Assembly: GCA_035512595.1 (NCBI GenBank)
Contig: DATKDU010000425.1
Span: forward strand, 1-45,039
Length of the DNA stretch: 45,039 nucleotides
Reading direction: 5' to 3'
DNA from: DATKDU01 sp035512595
GTDB lineage: Bacteria > Planctomycetota > Planctomycetia > Pirellulales > Pirellulaceae
Below, in pieces: positions 1 to 9,881 of the stretch. The position numbers were made by a program, and so were the translations under genes. Position 1 is the first letter of the stretch; the number at the start of each line of letters is the position of its first letter. Below the pieces are notes generated by a model that was not told the origin of the DNA, made no database searches, and worked only from the letters and a program-made list of their open reading frames with translations.

Positions 1-132
1 CGCTTCGTCGAAACCCTGTTGACCGTCGTTGAAACCTGCCGCCAGCAATCCCGCAACGCTTTCACCCTCATCACCACTGCCGTCGAAGCTCATCTTCGCC
101 GTCACTCCGCGCCGTCACTCACCGAGGCGTGA
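1..132 (+). CDS. IS66-type transposase, C-terminal fragment
   Basis: The window opens inside a reading frame that ends at TGA 130-132 and gives 43 residues. The stretch RFVETLLTVVETCRQQSRN followed by a short AHLRRHSAPSL tail resembles the C-terminal end of IS66-family transposases common in planctomycetes, where RFVERMLTVV.TCRQQGRN is typical (recalled family pattern, not searched). The DDE catalytic core would lie to the left of the window. The product would be a cut-and-paste DNA transposase. I see no clear right terminal inverted repeat in the 47 bases before the next gene, so the element's right end is not defined. The identification rests on a short segment. Confidence 0.6.
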   Translation, partial: RFVETLLTVVETCRQQSRNAFTLITTAVEAHLRRHSAPSLTEA

Positions 133-179
133 ACGGCTACAGGAGCGAGTAAAGACGCTTTTGTCTGGTGGATCATAAA

Positions 180-587
180 ATGCCTGACCACATGACTCCC
201 GAGCAGCGATCACGCGCGATGAGTCGCGTCAAACTCAGGAACGGACCGCTAGAGAGGTTGGTTCAGTTCGAATTACGCGCCCGCGGGTATCGGTTCCGCT
301 GCAATGATCGGTCACTACCCGGTAGTCCAGATATCGTCTTTCGTAACGAGCGCGTTGCCGTGTTCGTCGACGGCGATTTGTGGCACGGCTGGCGTTTGCC
401 AGCTTGGGAACACAAGCTCGCGAAATTTTGGCGCGACAAGTTGCGCGAGAACAGGCGGCGCGATCAACGGAATTTTCGCCGATTGAGAGCGAGGGGATGG
501 AAGGTGATTCGAGTGTGGCAACATGAACTGAGAAGCAAACATCGTTCAAGTTACCTGGAACGAATACTTCAGGCATTAGACGAGTGA
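180..587 (+). CDS. vsr: Vsr-type mismatch / very-short-patch repair endonuclease
   Basis: Vsr nicks next to T:G mismatches that arise by deamination of 5-methylcytosine, usually partnering a Dcm-type cytosine methylase. The 135-residue protein has the family order MTPEQRSRAMSRVK (residues about 5-18), GSPDIVF with the catalytic-type Asp, VAVFVDGDLWHG, and FWRDKLRENRRRDQRNFRRL followed by GWKVIRVWQHEL. It belongs to the variant with DGDLWHG that lacks the zinc-binding Cys/His cluster of E. coli Vsr. The ATG at 180 is preferred over the in-frame GTG at 168 because GGTGG at 166-170 is well spaced for it and homologues begin close to the MTPEQRS motif. No methylase gene is visible in the window and an IS66 remnant lies 47 bp upstream, which suggests a displaced or horizontally acquired gene. 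Confidence 0.85.
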   Translation: MPDHMTPEQRSRAMSRVKLRNGPLERLVQFELRARGYRFRCNDRSLPGSPDIVFRNERVAVFVDGDLWHGWRLPAWEHKLAKFWRDKLRENRRRDQRNFRRLRARGWKVIRVWQHELRSKHRSSYLERILQALDE

Positions 588-803
588 ACTCCCGCGATAT
601 GACCGTCTTCCTTCGCGGGCCCTTCGGGTGCGGGCGGCCGGCAATGTCGGTGATTGATTTGGGTGCCAGGCGGCTGCCGCCAGTGTGGACGGACAGACCA
701 CGCTGGCCACGGGCAAGCGGCCGCCAGCGGCATTCGGACAACACGCGGCCCCGGCAGCACGGACAGGGGTCAGGAGACACGGGCCAGGGGGCAGTGGTGA
801 AAC

Positions 804-875
804 AAGCCCGACGCGCCAGCGAGGGAAACGGCGGTTTGGCGAGTGGGGGTTTTCCCTCGCTTGCGCTTCGGGCTT
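804..875. repeat. Inverted repeat pair with 25-bp arms
   Basis: The left arm 804-828 and the reverse complement of the right arm 851-875 agree at 23 of 25 positions; both read AAGCCCGA-GCGC-AGCGAGGGAAA with the two differences at the hyphens. The loop is 22 bp. A degenerate copy of the same core (CCCGAAGCGCGAGCGAGGG) lies at 11922-11940 just upstream of nadE, so this is a dispersed REP-like family rather than a local duplication. Confidence 0.75.
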
Positions 876-1223
876 GTGATTCTCGAGGCTCCGCCTCGGA
901 TTGGCGCGCTTGCCAGGCCGGAGTCTGGGAACAAGTTCTAAGACCCTCGCCCGGCCTCTCCCAGACGGAGAGGGGTTTTGCACGTCCTAGGGGCGGGGAT
1001 TGTCCCGGTGCGGCGGCGTAGGGTTCGATCGTCGCTCATTAGGGCCGCCGGCCACTTCGGCACCCTTCGCTGGCCGCTGGCACGCGGTCCTCCGTCGATT
1101 GACGCTGTGGGTACGCCTGTTTAGACTTTTCGCTTCGCTGTCGGGCAGAGGGAATGCCGCACTGCATCCTGCAATACGGCATCCTCGTATCTTTGCCCCC
1201 CTTTTGCCGTTGGACAAATTGTA

Positions 1224-1246
1224 GGGCACTCGCTCCGCGAGTGCCC
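1224..1246. repeat. REP-like palindrome, GCTCCGC-core family
   Basis: Ten-base arms GGGCACTCGC and GCGAGTGCCC flank the loop TCC, a perfect hairpin. It is preceded by TTGTA. Together with the oppositely oriented copy at 1312-1330 it forms a BIME-like pair about 65 bp apart just upstream of the pyruvate phosphate dikinase gene. Confidence 0.8.
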
Positions 1247-1311
1247 AATTGGACGCGATGAGAGCATTGATATGGGATCGCGCCCGTTTTTCAGTACGGG
1301 GCACGTTTTAC

Positions 1312-1330
1312 GCACTCGCGGAGCGAGTGC
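1312..1330. repeat. REP-like palindrome, inverted partner of 1224-1246
   Basis: GCACTCGC-GGA-GCGAGTGC, a perfect 8-bp stem. Its reverse complement, including the flanking ATGTAGT, matches the element at 1224-1246. It sits 47 bp before the dikinase start and could form a hairpin in its leader. Confidence 0.8.
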
Positions 1331-1377
1331 ACTACATTTAGCAGGCACCCCCCTTTTTCCGCAGAAGGCACCTCAGA

Positions 1378-4059
<2,682 letters not shown>

Positions 4060-4158
4060 CGCCCCTGAGCCAACGACAGGATTCCGGTCGCAAATCGACG
4101 TCGTACAAGGATTTGCGCCCCGATTTGCCTGGCCGCCCAGCATAACCTAGAGTTTAGC

Positions 4159-4193
4159 GCGCGGAGCGCAGGGGACGATCGGTTCCGATCGTC
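4159..4193. repeat. Two small palindromes downstream of ppdK
   Basis: GCGC-GGA-GCGC at 4159-4169 is a short member of the palindrome group with a constant GC(TCC/GGA)GC centre. It is followed by GACGATCGG-TT-CCGATCGTC at 4174-4193, a perfect 9-bp stem. There is no T-tract, so a rho-independent terminator is not supported, although the hairpins may protect the 3' end of the ppdK message. Confidence 0.55.
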
Positions 4194-4251
4194 GGGCGTC
4201 GTTATGGGGTCGCTGCGCGGTAGCAGTTGCAACATGGCCAGTGGGGTCGCC

Positions 4252-4611
4252 ATGAAAAAATCATCGTCCGATTATCGACCGAGCATGCTCGATGCGGGGC
4301 TCTATTATGACGAGCCGCCGCCGCCGGACCTGCCGCGCGACCGCGGCTTGACCTGGGCTATCCTGGGCGTCATTTTCCTGGCGTCCACTGGCATCCTGTG
4401 GCGCGAGCTTTCCCGCATGGAAAACTCCGGCGGCGCGATCCGCATCACCTGGATGGTCGTCGAAGCCTACGAATGGGGAGGAAAATGGGTCCCCTGCGGC
4501 ATCTCGCTGATGTGTGGCATCGGCTTTCTGACCTTCGGGCTGATGGAATGGCTCACTTGTAAAAAGTATGACGAGCCGCCGCCGCCGAAGATGGGGGATC
4601 GGGCTCCCTAA
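4252..4611 (+). CDS. Small two-helix membrane protein with duplicated YDEPPPP motif
   Basis: A 119-residue protein that I do not recognise. Two hydrophobic helices are visible: LTWAILGVIFLASTGILW (about residues 33-50) and WVPCGISLMCGIGFLTFGLM (about 78-97). The N-terminal tail contains YYDEPPPPDLP and the C-terminal tail KYDEPPPPKM, so both ends, presumably on the same side of the membrane, carry the same acidic/proline motif. The start at 4252 is chosen over 4204 because GTGGGG precedes it by six bases and the longer N-terminus looks non-coding. It converges with the DUF1501 gene 44 bp downstream; a weak hairpin GCTCC...GGAGC (4603-4618) spans its stop codon. Confidence 0.65.
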   Translation: MKKSSSDYRPSMLDAGLYYDEPPPPDLPRDRGLTWAILGVIFLASTGILWRELSRMENSGGAIRITWMVVEAYEWGGKWVPCGISLMCGIGFLTFGLMEWLTCKKYDEPPPPKMGDRAP

Positions 4612-4655
4612 AAGGAGCGCTTTCATCCCCGCTGCGTGCTGCGACTGAACCACGC

Positions 4656-6062
4656 TCACACCAGCTCCCCAATCACCTCCCCAAACGGCAGGATCGGCAT
4701 CGGCCGTCCGTGGTGGTCGGGGAAGGCGTGGTTGTAGTCGATGCCCAGGTGCGCAAAGACGGTGGCCCACAGGTCGTTGGGGGTCAGCGGGCGGTCTTTG
4801 GGCCGTTCGCCTTTGCTGTCGGTCGAGCCGACGATCTGCCCCATCGCGAGGCCCCCGCCGCTGACGATCAGGCTCATCGAGTTCGGCCAGTGGTCGCGGC
4901 CGGGCTGGCGGACGCCAGTCTGCGTGCCGATCTGGTTCTCGATCCGCGGCGTGCGGCCGAACTCGCCGGTGACGACGATCACGCAGTCTTTGTCCAGACC
5001 GCGGGCGAAAACGTCCTCGATCAGTGCCGTCACCGTTTGGTCGTAGATTGGGAACCGCACGCGGGCATCGTCGTAGATGTGGCAATTGACGGCGTGCGAA
5101 TCCCAGTTGTAAACCCCTTGCTTGAGGTGCGGCACTCCCGAGACGAATGGGTTCTCGAGGACGACGGTGACGAACTTGGAGCCGGCTTCGACCAGCCGCC
5201 GCGCCATCAAGAGGCGATAACCCCAGGCGTGGTGGCCGTAGCGCTCCTTGAGGCTGTCGGGCTCTTTGGACAGGTCGAACGCCTCGCGGGCCTGCTGGCT
5301 GGTGAGGAGCTGTGCCGCTTGCTTGCCGAACTTGTCAAGGGCGTCGATCGCGCCGCTCTGGTCCACGTCGCGGCGGAGCTTGTCGAGGCCGCCGAGTAAA
5401 CTCGACCGATCGGCGAGCCGGTTTTCCGTCCCCGCGTCGAGCGCCAGGTTCTGCACGCGAAAACCTTTTTCGCTCGGATCGCCGGGCACGGTGAATGGCC
5501 CGAAGGCCGGGCCGAGGTACGCGGTGCCGAGGCTGAAGGTGTCGATATGGGCCCGGCCGGCATCGACGATCAGCGAGTAATTGGGAATGCCGACGTTGCG
5601 GCGCTCCAGCATCTTGGCGACCATCGAGCCGACGGCCGGATAGTCGTTGACGAAACCGGCCGGCTCCTTGGGATTGCGGCCGGTCATGAATCGCTTGTGT
5701 CCGCCGCCGTGGTCGGCAAACGTGTGAGCGATCGAGCGGATGATCGAGAACTTGTCGGCGATCTTCGCATGTCGCGGGAACAGCTCGCAGACGTCGATCC
5801 CCGGCACGTTGGTGGGAATCGGCCGGAAGTCGCCGCGATAGTCGCTGGGCGCTTCGGGCTTCATGTCGTACATGTCCAGATGCGGCGGCCCGCCGGGCAG
5901 CCAGACGAAGATCACCGACTTACTGCTGGTCAGTGCCGAGTCGCCGGCAGCCGCCTGAGCCTGAAGGGCAAGAAGATCGGCCAGCCCCAGGCCGGTCAGG
6001 CCGGCGGCACCGGCCAGCAAAAAGCTGCGACGGGAAGGGGGGCCAGGACAGCGGAACGTCAT
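4656..6062 (-). CDS. DUF1501 family protein, Tat-exported
   Basis: DUF1501 proteins are abundant planctomycete secreted proteins related to the alkaline phosphatase/sulfatase superfamily; their substrate is not established. The N-terminus has a twin-arginine signal SRRSFLLAGAAGLTGLGLADL (about residues 10-30). Family hallmarks follow: SVIFVWLPGGPPHLDMYDMKP, DHGGGHKRFMTGRNP, DCVIVVTGEFGRTPR and GRDHWPNSMSLIVSGGGL. The product is 468 residues from the ATG at 6062. An upstream in-frame ATG at 6098 would push the Tat motif inward and is less likely. Such genes usually sit next to a DUF1549/DUF1553 partner, but none is seen here. A sigma70-like promoter lies at 6131-6160. Confidence 0.92.
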   Translation of the reverse strand: MTFRCPGPPSRRSFLLAGAAGLTGLGLADLLALQAQAAAGDSALTSSKSVIFVWLPGGPPHLDMYDMKPEAPSDYRGDFRPIPTNVPGIDVCELFPRHAKIADKFSIIRSIAHTFADHGGGHKRFMTGRNPKEPAGFVNDYPAVGSMVAKMLERRNVGIPNYSLIVDAGRAHIDTFSLGTAYLGPAFGPFTVPGDPSEKGFRVQNLALDAGTENRLADRSSLLGGLDKLRRDVDQSGAIDALDKFGKQAAQLLTSQQAREAFDLSKEPDSLKERYGHHAWGYRLLMARRLVEAGSKFVTVVLENPFVSGVPHLKQGVYNWDSHAVNCHIYDDARVRFPIYDQTVTALIEDVFARGLDKDCVIVVTGEFGRTPRIENQIGTQTGVRQPGRDHWPNSMSLIVSGGGLAMGQIVGSTDSKGERPKDRPLTPNDLWATVFAHLGIDYNHAFPDHHGRPMPILPFGEVIGELV

Positions 6063-6130
6063 GCTGTAACCCAAGCGAGGAAGGCGGGAGCGCGGCATAG
6101 CCGCCGCGCCAAAACCGAGTCGGAACCTCT

Positions 6131-6160
6131 ATTTTGACCCGGAATCGGCAAACATGTCAA
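6131..6160 (-). promoter_or_regulatory. Probable sigma70-type promoter of the DUF1501 gene
   Basis: On the minus strand TTGACA (6155-6160, a perfect -35 box) is followed after 18 bases by CAAAAT (6131-6136, four of six matches to TATAAT). Transcription would begin near 6124, about 60 bases before the preferred ATG at 6062. Confidence 0.55.
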
Positions 6161-6222
6161 TTCTTTTATCGGTTGGGTAGTGTCCTAATTTGCCGGGAGT
6201 GCCAGCGTGAGTAAGCCCAAAA

Positions 6223-6609
6223 TCACTTTCCCCCTTGGTCGCCCAATCTCTTTTGGAGGTAATCCAGAACTTGTGAAAAGGGTATCGTTTCCAGCGGGAA
6301 CGTGCCATCATCAAATACCGGATCAAACGCCACCAGGCTCACCTCCGGAAATATCTCCCGCTCCTGTTGTAGAGTTGCGTGCAACCGTTCAGGAGTGCAC
6401 CCAACAATCCAGCCATTGAAGCCAGTTTCGCCGCATTGGTGTTGAGTGAATAGCTCGGCCAGCGCCTTGGACCTAAACACGATAAAGCACGCCGCCCCAT
6501 CCTCCATTGTGAATCTCACAAACCCGTCAAACAGCACTTGGCCATCGTGGTCATATCGCGTTGTTGCGACCACCCACACCGGGAATTCCAAGTCCGGCAT
6601 TTCGTCCAT
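6223..6609 (-). CDS. Hypothetical protein, 128 aa
   Basis: Not recognised. The acidic soluble sequence has a regular alternation of strands and helices (PVWVVATTRY, LFDGFVRFTMEDG, CFIVFRSKALAELFTQHQ, VSLVAFDPVF, FSQVLDYLQKRLG) that reads like a small folded domain and has no signal peptide or membrane helix. The FVRFTMEDGAACFIVFRSKALAELF part resembles small SseB-like or immunity-type proteins only in general style, so I assign no function. No strong ribosome site precedes the ATG. Codon use is less GC-biased than that of neighbours such as ppdK, as in the next two small genes, which may indicate an accessory block. Confidence 0.6.
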   Translation of the reverse strand: MDEMPDLEFPVWVVATTRYDHDGQVLFDGFVRFTMEDGAACFIVFRSKALAELFTQHQCGETGFNGWIVGCTPERLHATLQQEREIFPEVSLVAFDPVFDDGTFPLETIPFSQVLDYLQKRLGDQGGK

Positions 6610-6664
6610 AGGCCGATTCTAGCCGTTAGCGCAAAGAAAAGCCCCGCCTAGAGTTAGGGGACAA

Positions 6665-6889
6665 GTGGACCAGATGACCGAACGGTTTGGGGCGAAACAA
6701 TTTGAGTTACCAGTACCAGGGAATCCGCAATCCCTGCCAGAGCTAGCGAAGCTTCTGCGGGAGAACGTGAGAGCTATGGACTCCGCGCTGCTCGCCAAGT
6801 TGGCCTTTAGTGGGGACCTCGACTACGACGTTTTTTCATGGCGTCGGCGCAGGGAGACGCTACTGACTGTTATCGCCTTGCTCAGCTAG
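6665..6889 (+). CDS. Hypothetical small protein, 74 aa
   Basis: Not recognised. It starts at GTG 6665 with AGGGG four to five bases upstream; ATG 6674 is the alternative. The central part PQSLPELAKLLRENVRAMDSALLAKLAFSGDLDYDVF is plausibly helical and the end WRRRRETLLTVIALLS is basic then hydrophobic. Its stop codon overlaps that of the convergent gene 6886-7116 by four bases. Evidence is the open frame, the ribosome site and the amino-acid composition only. Confidence 0.35.
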   Translation: MDQMTERFGAKQFELPVPGNPQSLPELAKLLRENVRAMDSALLAKLAFSGDLDYDVFSWRRRRETLLTVIALLS

Positions 6890-7116
6890 AGGCTAACTCC
6901 GTCACCTGAGCTCCACACTTCTTCCGGCCTGTGGCCTTTCAGTACGTCCATACTGTGAATTGCCGAAAGAACGGATTGCACCATTTGAGGATCCAAAACG
7001 TCAAAAAAATACTCGCGTGAAAAATACAGGCGAAGCGAACCGTCTCCCTGGATGCCATAACACGAAACTTTATCCAGGTTGACTCCCTCATCCTTCAAAC
7101 AAGCAAAGTGCGGCAT
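6886..7116 (-). CDS. Hypothetical small protein, 76 aa
   Basis: Not recognised. MPHFACLKDEGVNLDKVSCY begins at ATG 7116, with GGGAG about seven bases upstream deciding the start over the longer frame at 7131. The rest (GIQGDGSLRLYFSREYFFDV, MVQSVLSAIHSMDVLKGH) looks like a compact alpha/beta domain without export signal. It overlaps the convergent small gene by four bases at the 3' ends. Confidence 0.5.
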   Translation of the reverse strand: MPHFACLKDEGVNLDKVSCYGIQGDGSLRLYFSREYFFDVLDPQMVQSVLSAIHSMDVLKGHRPEEVWSSGDGVSL

Positions 7117-7201
7117 TTCTCGCTCCCTCAACGGAGAATCTAGCCGCGCACGGCGACGCGCGACGAGTCGTGAGGACGTGGGCCAGCAGGGCCAAGAGTG
7201 G

Positions 7202-7349
7202 TCAGCGTTTACACACCCCGGGTCACAGCGGACCGTCCATCAAAGATCAATTCTGCTGGATTGGACTTTGATTGGTCAAGTCGAATTGGCAAGAAAGAGT
7301 GAACCCCGGCCAAATTACTCTGGCCTGGGTTCGGGGGTGTAAACGCTGA
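7202..7349. mobile_element. 148-bp MITE-like element with perfect 13-bp terminal inverted repeats
   Basis: TCAGCGTTTACAC at 7202-7214 is exactly repeated in inverse orientation at 7337-7349, and similarity continues inward (CCCCGGGTCA against CCCCCGAACCCA). The interior contains no coding frame. The size, terminal repeats and lack of coding capacity fit a non-autonomous insertion element or the collapsed remains of an IS. I could not define a target duplication. Confidence 0.6.
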
Positions 7350-7388
7350 GTCACAGTCTACTTTTCGGAAAAGCCCCAAGTCAATAAA

Positions 7389-7536
7389 TCATCCCGCAAT
7401 CTGCTTTGCCGGCATCACGGCATTGAATAGCTCGGAGAAGGTCCAGACGTGCCCCGTGACCTTCGCGGCCATTGCTAGGCCATACGCCGCTGCCGTGGCC
7501 ATGTATCTGGCCTACTACAACTACTGCTGGCGGTAG
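7389..7536. pseudogene. Rearranged transposase C-terminal remnant
   Basis: The minus strand encodes AMAAKVTGHVWTFSELFNAV ending at TGA 7389-7391. The plus strand just beside it encodes AAAVAMYLAYYNYCWR ending at TAG 7534-7536. In DDE transposases of a type common in planctomycetes these two motifs occur together in one chain (.MSLLFAHYNFCRIH... followed by AMEAGI.DHVWSLEEL; family pattern from memory). Here they lie on opposite strands, as if part of a decayed gene had been inverted. The two reading frames are short, so the call is tentative. Confidence 0.4.
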
Positions 7537-7624
7537 ATCATTCCCAGTCTTCGGCGTGGGCCGAAACTGTACCACTACCATCGGTTGGGGTGGAAGCAAG
7601 CCGCAGCCTCGGGGACCGGCGAAA

Positions 7625-7656
7625 GACCCCGTCCGTCTTGCAAGGCGGATGGGGTC
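7625..7656 (-). terminator. Terminator-like hairpin downstream of the cardiolipin synthase gene
   Basis: On the minus strand a near-perfect palindrome runs from GACCCCATCCGCCTTG into CAAGACGGACGGGGTC and is followed by TTTC, nine bases after the cls stop codon. The T-run is short, so it is either a modest rho-independent terminator or a REP-like hairpin. A second small stem (CCGTATT...AATACGG) spans the stop codon itself. Confidence 0.45.
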
Positions 7657-7664
7657 GGCCCGTA

Positions 7665-9116
7665 TTACAAATACGGCGTTGCCAGCCGGGCGATGCCGTC
7701 GCGGAGGCGGATGGCCAGCGGGCGGCCGTCCACCTCGGCCAGCGTGATCTGCTTGGACTGAGCCCGCTTGCGATCGATGAATTCGCGCAGCTTGCCGGCC
7801 AATTCGCGGTCGTAGCACTCGAGGTTGAACTCAAAGTTGAGTCGCAGGCTGCGCGGGTCCCAGTTTGCGCTGCCGACGAAGCTCCACGCGTCGTCCACCA
7901 GCATGATCTTGCTGTGGTCGAACGGCGGCGGCGTGAGCCACACCTTGCACCCCCGCTGGAGCACCTGCCAGAGCTGCGCCGTGCAGGCCCACTGCACCAA
8001 CAGCAGGTTGTTCTTCTGGGGTATGTAAATGTTGACGTCCACGCCCCGCATCGCCGCTACGTTGAGCGCCACGATCAGCGTCTGGTCGGGGAGAAAATAA
8101 GGCGTCACGATGTGGATCGACCGCTGGGCGCAGTCGATGCCGCAGTGCAGCGTCAGCCGGATCTTGTCGAAGTCGAGGTCGGGACCGTCGGCAATGCCGC
8201 GGGCCAGCACGTTGCCGCGATTCTCCAGGCGGGGAAACCAGGCCGGCCCCTCGAGGACCTCGTCGGTGCAGAATTCCCAGTCGAAAACAAACGTCTCCTG
8301 GAGGTGGGCCACGACGGGGCCTTCGACGCGGAAGTGCAGATCGCACAGCGGGTGGCGGCCGCACTTGGACTCCATCGTTCCCTGGCGGATGTTCATCCCG
8401 CCGGTGAAGCCGATGCGTCCGTCGATGACCAGGATTTTGCGGTGGCTGCGGAGGTTGCTGTAGTGCAGCTTCCAGGGGATGAGCGTCGGCAGGAACGTCG
8501 CAAACGGGATGCTGGCCTCGCGCAGCTTGCCTTTGATCGACGGCCAGGTGTAGCGCGTGCCGACGTCGTCGATCAGCACCCGCACTTCGACTCCCCGCGC
8601 GACCGCCCGCTGCAAGGCATCCACAAACAGCTTTCCCGCTTCGTCGTTGTCGAAGATGTAGGTCGTCAGCGACACCGTTTTTTCCGCCGCATCGATGGCC
8701 GCCAGCTTCTCCCGGTAGGCCTCGTCGCCGCTGGTGAGCGGCGTGACCGCATTGCCGTCGAGGAGCGGCGAGCCGGTGACGCGGCTGACGAATTCGGCCA
8801 GCGGCGCGAGATTGGCCCGGTCGTGGCCGAGCGCCCGCTGGACGTCTTCCGGGGCACAATGCGCCAGCCCCCGCGAACCTTTTCCCTTGCCGTAAATCTT
8901 CACCAGCCGCCGCGCCTTGCGATGCAGCCGGTTGACGCCGAACATGAAGTACAGCACCGCCCCGAGAAACGGCGTCAGCACGATGATTCCCGCCCAGCCG
9001 ATCGCCGAGCGGTTGTCGCGCTTGGTGAGCACCACGTGCGACGCCGCGACGATCATCACCACGAAGTGCGCGAGGCCGAAGAGATAAGGCCAGACGGTGA
9101 AGAAGATGTCGGACAT
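7665..9116 (-). CDS. cls: Cardiolipin synthase, ClsA type
   Basis: Condenses two phosphatidylglycerol molecules, or transfers a phosphatidyl group, to make cardiolipin at the inner membrane. The 483-residue length matches ClsA (486 in E. coli). Two N-terminal membrane helices (FFTVWPYLFGLAHFVVMIVA and AIGWAGIIVLTPFLGAVLYF) form the PLD-nuclease N-terminal domain. Two phospholipase D HKD motifs follow: SHRKILVIDG with H225, K227 and D232, and FDHSKIMLVDD with H401, K403 and D408. The start at ATG 9116 is chosen because the longer frame to 9221 would translate a dispersed palindromic repeat. The gene follows the isochorismatase-like gene on the same strand, separated by that repeat. Confidence 0.95.
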   Translation of the reverse strand: MSDIFFTVWPYLFGLAHFVVMIVAASHVVLTKRDNRSAIGWAGIIVLTPFLGAVLYFMFGVNRLHRKARRLVKIYGKGKGSRGLAHCAPEDVQRALGHDRANLAPLAEFVSRVTGSPLLDGNAVTPLTSGDEAYREKLAAIDAAEKTVSLTTYIFDNDEAGKLFVDALQRAVARGVEVRVLIDDVGTRYTWPSIKGKLREASIPFATFLPTLIPWKLHYSNLRSHRKILVIDGRIGFTGGMNIRQGTMESKCGRHPLCDLHFRVEGPVVAHLQETFVFDWEFCTDEVLEGPAWFPRLENRGNVLARGIADGPDLDFDKIRLTLHCGIDCAQRSIHIVTPYFLPDQTLIVALNVAAMRGVDVNIYIPQKNNLLLVQWACTAQLWQVLQRGCKVWLTPPPFDHSKIMLVDDAWSFVGSANWDPRSLRLNFEFNLECYDRELAGKLREFIDRKRAQSKQITLAEVDGRPLAIRLRDGIARLATPYL

Positions 9117-9133
9117 CAAGGCGGGCGGTTCCT

Positions 9134-9194
9134 CGTAGGACAGGTTTTCAGCCTGTCCTCTTCTGATCAGGACAGGTTGAAAACCAGTCCTACG
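9134..9194. repeat. GTAGGAC-type palindromic repeat, copy 1
   Basis: Two 26-base arms (9134-9159 and 9169-9194) agree at 24 of 26 positions around a 9-base loop. Each arm begins CGTAGGAC(A/T)GGTTTTCA. The TAG of the right arm, read on the minus strand (9190-9192), is the stop codon of the isochorismatase-like gene. The repeat then fills the gap to the cls start. Confidence 0.85.
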
Positions 9195-9780
9195 CGGGCG
9201 GGCTCTCCCGCACCAAGGCACTTATCTGCTTGAACTCCGGCGTCCCCGCCACCTCGCACCATTCAAACAGGGCCGCCTCGGTCGTGGTGATCGTCGCCCC
9301 GGCCGAGTCCATCCGGCGGATGGCCGTCTCGTAATCGATCGCATGCCGCGCGCCGATGGCATCGACGGCAAGGAAGACGCGATACGCCTCACTCAAAAGG
9401 TCCATCACCGTCTGCTGCACGCAGACGTGGGCTTCAATGCCGACGACCAGGATCTTGAAAATCCCCTGCTGCTGCCACTGCTCAAAGAGCTGCGCGCACT
9501 CACCGCAGCTAAACGCCAGCTTCGCCGGAATCCCCAAAAGCCGCGACGCCAGCTCGCCCGTCGTCGGCCCCAGCCCCTGCGGATATTGCTCCGTCGCGGC
9601 CACCGGAATGCCGAGGATCTTGGCCCCGTCGATCAGCCGGCGGCAGTTCCAGATGATCCGCTCGTGGCCGGGGATCAGCTTGAGCAGCTTTTCCTGCATA
9701 TCGACGACGAGCAGGCCGGTATCGCCGCGGCTCATCAGCTCGATGCTCCGCGGCAGTCGGGTGGGAAAGGGATCGCTCAT
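9190..9780 (-). CDS. Isochorismatase-fold hydrolase (YcaC-related)
   Basis: A 196-residue cysteine hydrolase-like protein. The catalytic triad of the fold is visible: D27 in GLLVVDMQE, K87 in IPAKLAFSCG and C120 in VGIEAHVCVQQT. The sequence TEQYPQGLGPT is typical of the YcaC-related subgroup, whose physiological substrate is generally unknown. It lacks the DxHxxxH metal site of nicotinamidases, so a PncA role is not supported despite its location directly after the NAD synthetase gene. Start ATG 9780 is used; ATG 9792 is possible, and longer frames run into a palindromic repeat. Its TAG stop is provided by the repeat at 9134-9194. Confidence 0.88.
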   Translation of the reverse strand: MSDPFPTRLPRSIELMSRGDTGLLVVDMQEKLLKLIPGHERIIWNCRRLIDGAKILGIPVAATEQYPQGLGPTTGELASRLLGIPAKLAFSCGECAQLFEQWQQQGIFKILVVGIEAHVCVQQTVMDLLSEAYRVFLAVDAIGARHAIDYETAIRRMDSAGATITTTEAALFEWCEVAGTPEFKQISALVRESPPA

Positions 9781-9824
9781 GCTTGTCAGCATAGCGGGGA
9801 GCGAAGCGCGAAGCCTAGGGCAGA

Positions 9825-9881
9825 TGTACGACGGCCCTTCTGGGCCCTCGAGATGGACGGCCTGGAAGGGCCGTCCTACGT
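9825..9881. repeat. GTAGGAC-type palindromic repeat, copy 2
   Basis: The left arm reads GTACGACGGCCCTTCTGGGCC and the reverse complement of the right arm GTAGGACGGCCCTTCC-AGGCC; about 18 of 21 positions match. The TAG at 9876-9878 (minus strand) is the stop codon of nadE. It lies between nadE and the isochorismatase-like gene. Confidence 0.8.

Larger units (their letters stand above)
588..1377. other. 790-bp intergenic region filled with palindromic repeats
   Basis: No convincing gene is present; open frames here are short and in shadow composition. The region instead holds a 25-bp inverted repeat (804-828 / 851-875), a CGAGGC-TCC-GCCTCG palindrome (884-898), a hairpin CCTCTCC...GGAGAGG at 955-973 followed by GGTTTT (a weak terminator-like site), and two copies of a GCACTCGC-TCC-GCGAGTGC palindrome in opposite orientation. 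A possible promoter for the downstream dikinase is TTGGAC at 1250-1255 with TATGGG 16 bases on, but the match is too weak to list separately. Confidence 0.7.

Noticed and set aside
1250..1277. A sigma70 promoter for ppdK (TTGGAC, 16 bases, TATGGG)
   Set aside because: Both boxes are weak and the region is dominated by palindromes, so I did not list it as a feature.
9117..9221. N-terminal extension of cardiolipin synthase up to 9221
   Set aside because: These codons translate the palindromic GTAGGAC repeat; the membrane domain starts at ATG 9116 and the total length then matches ClsA.
9190..9780. Nicotinamidase (PncA) because it follows nadE
   Set aside because: The isochorismatase triad is present, but the DxHxxxH metal site of nicotinamidases is missing and TEQYPQGLGPT fits the YcaC-related subgroup.
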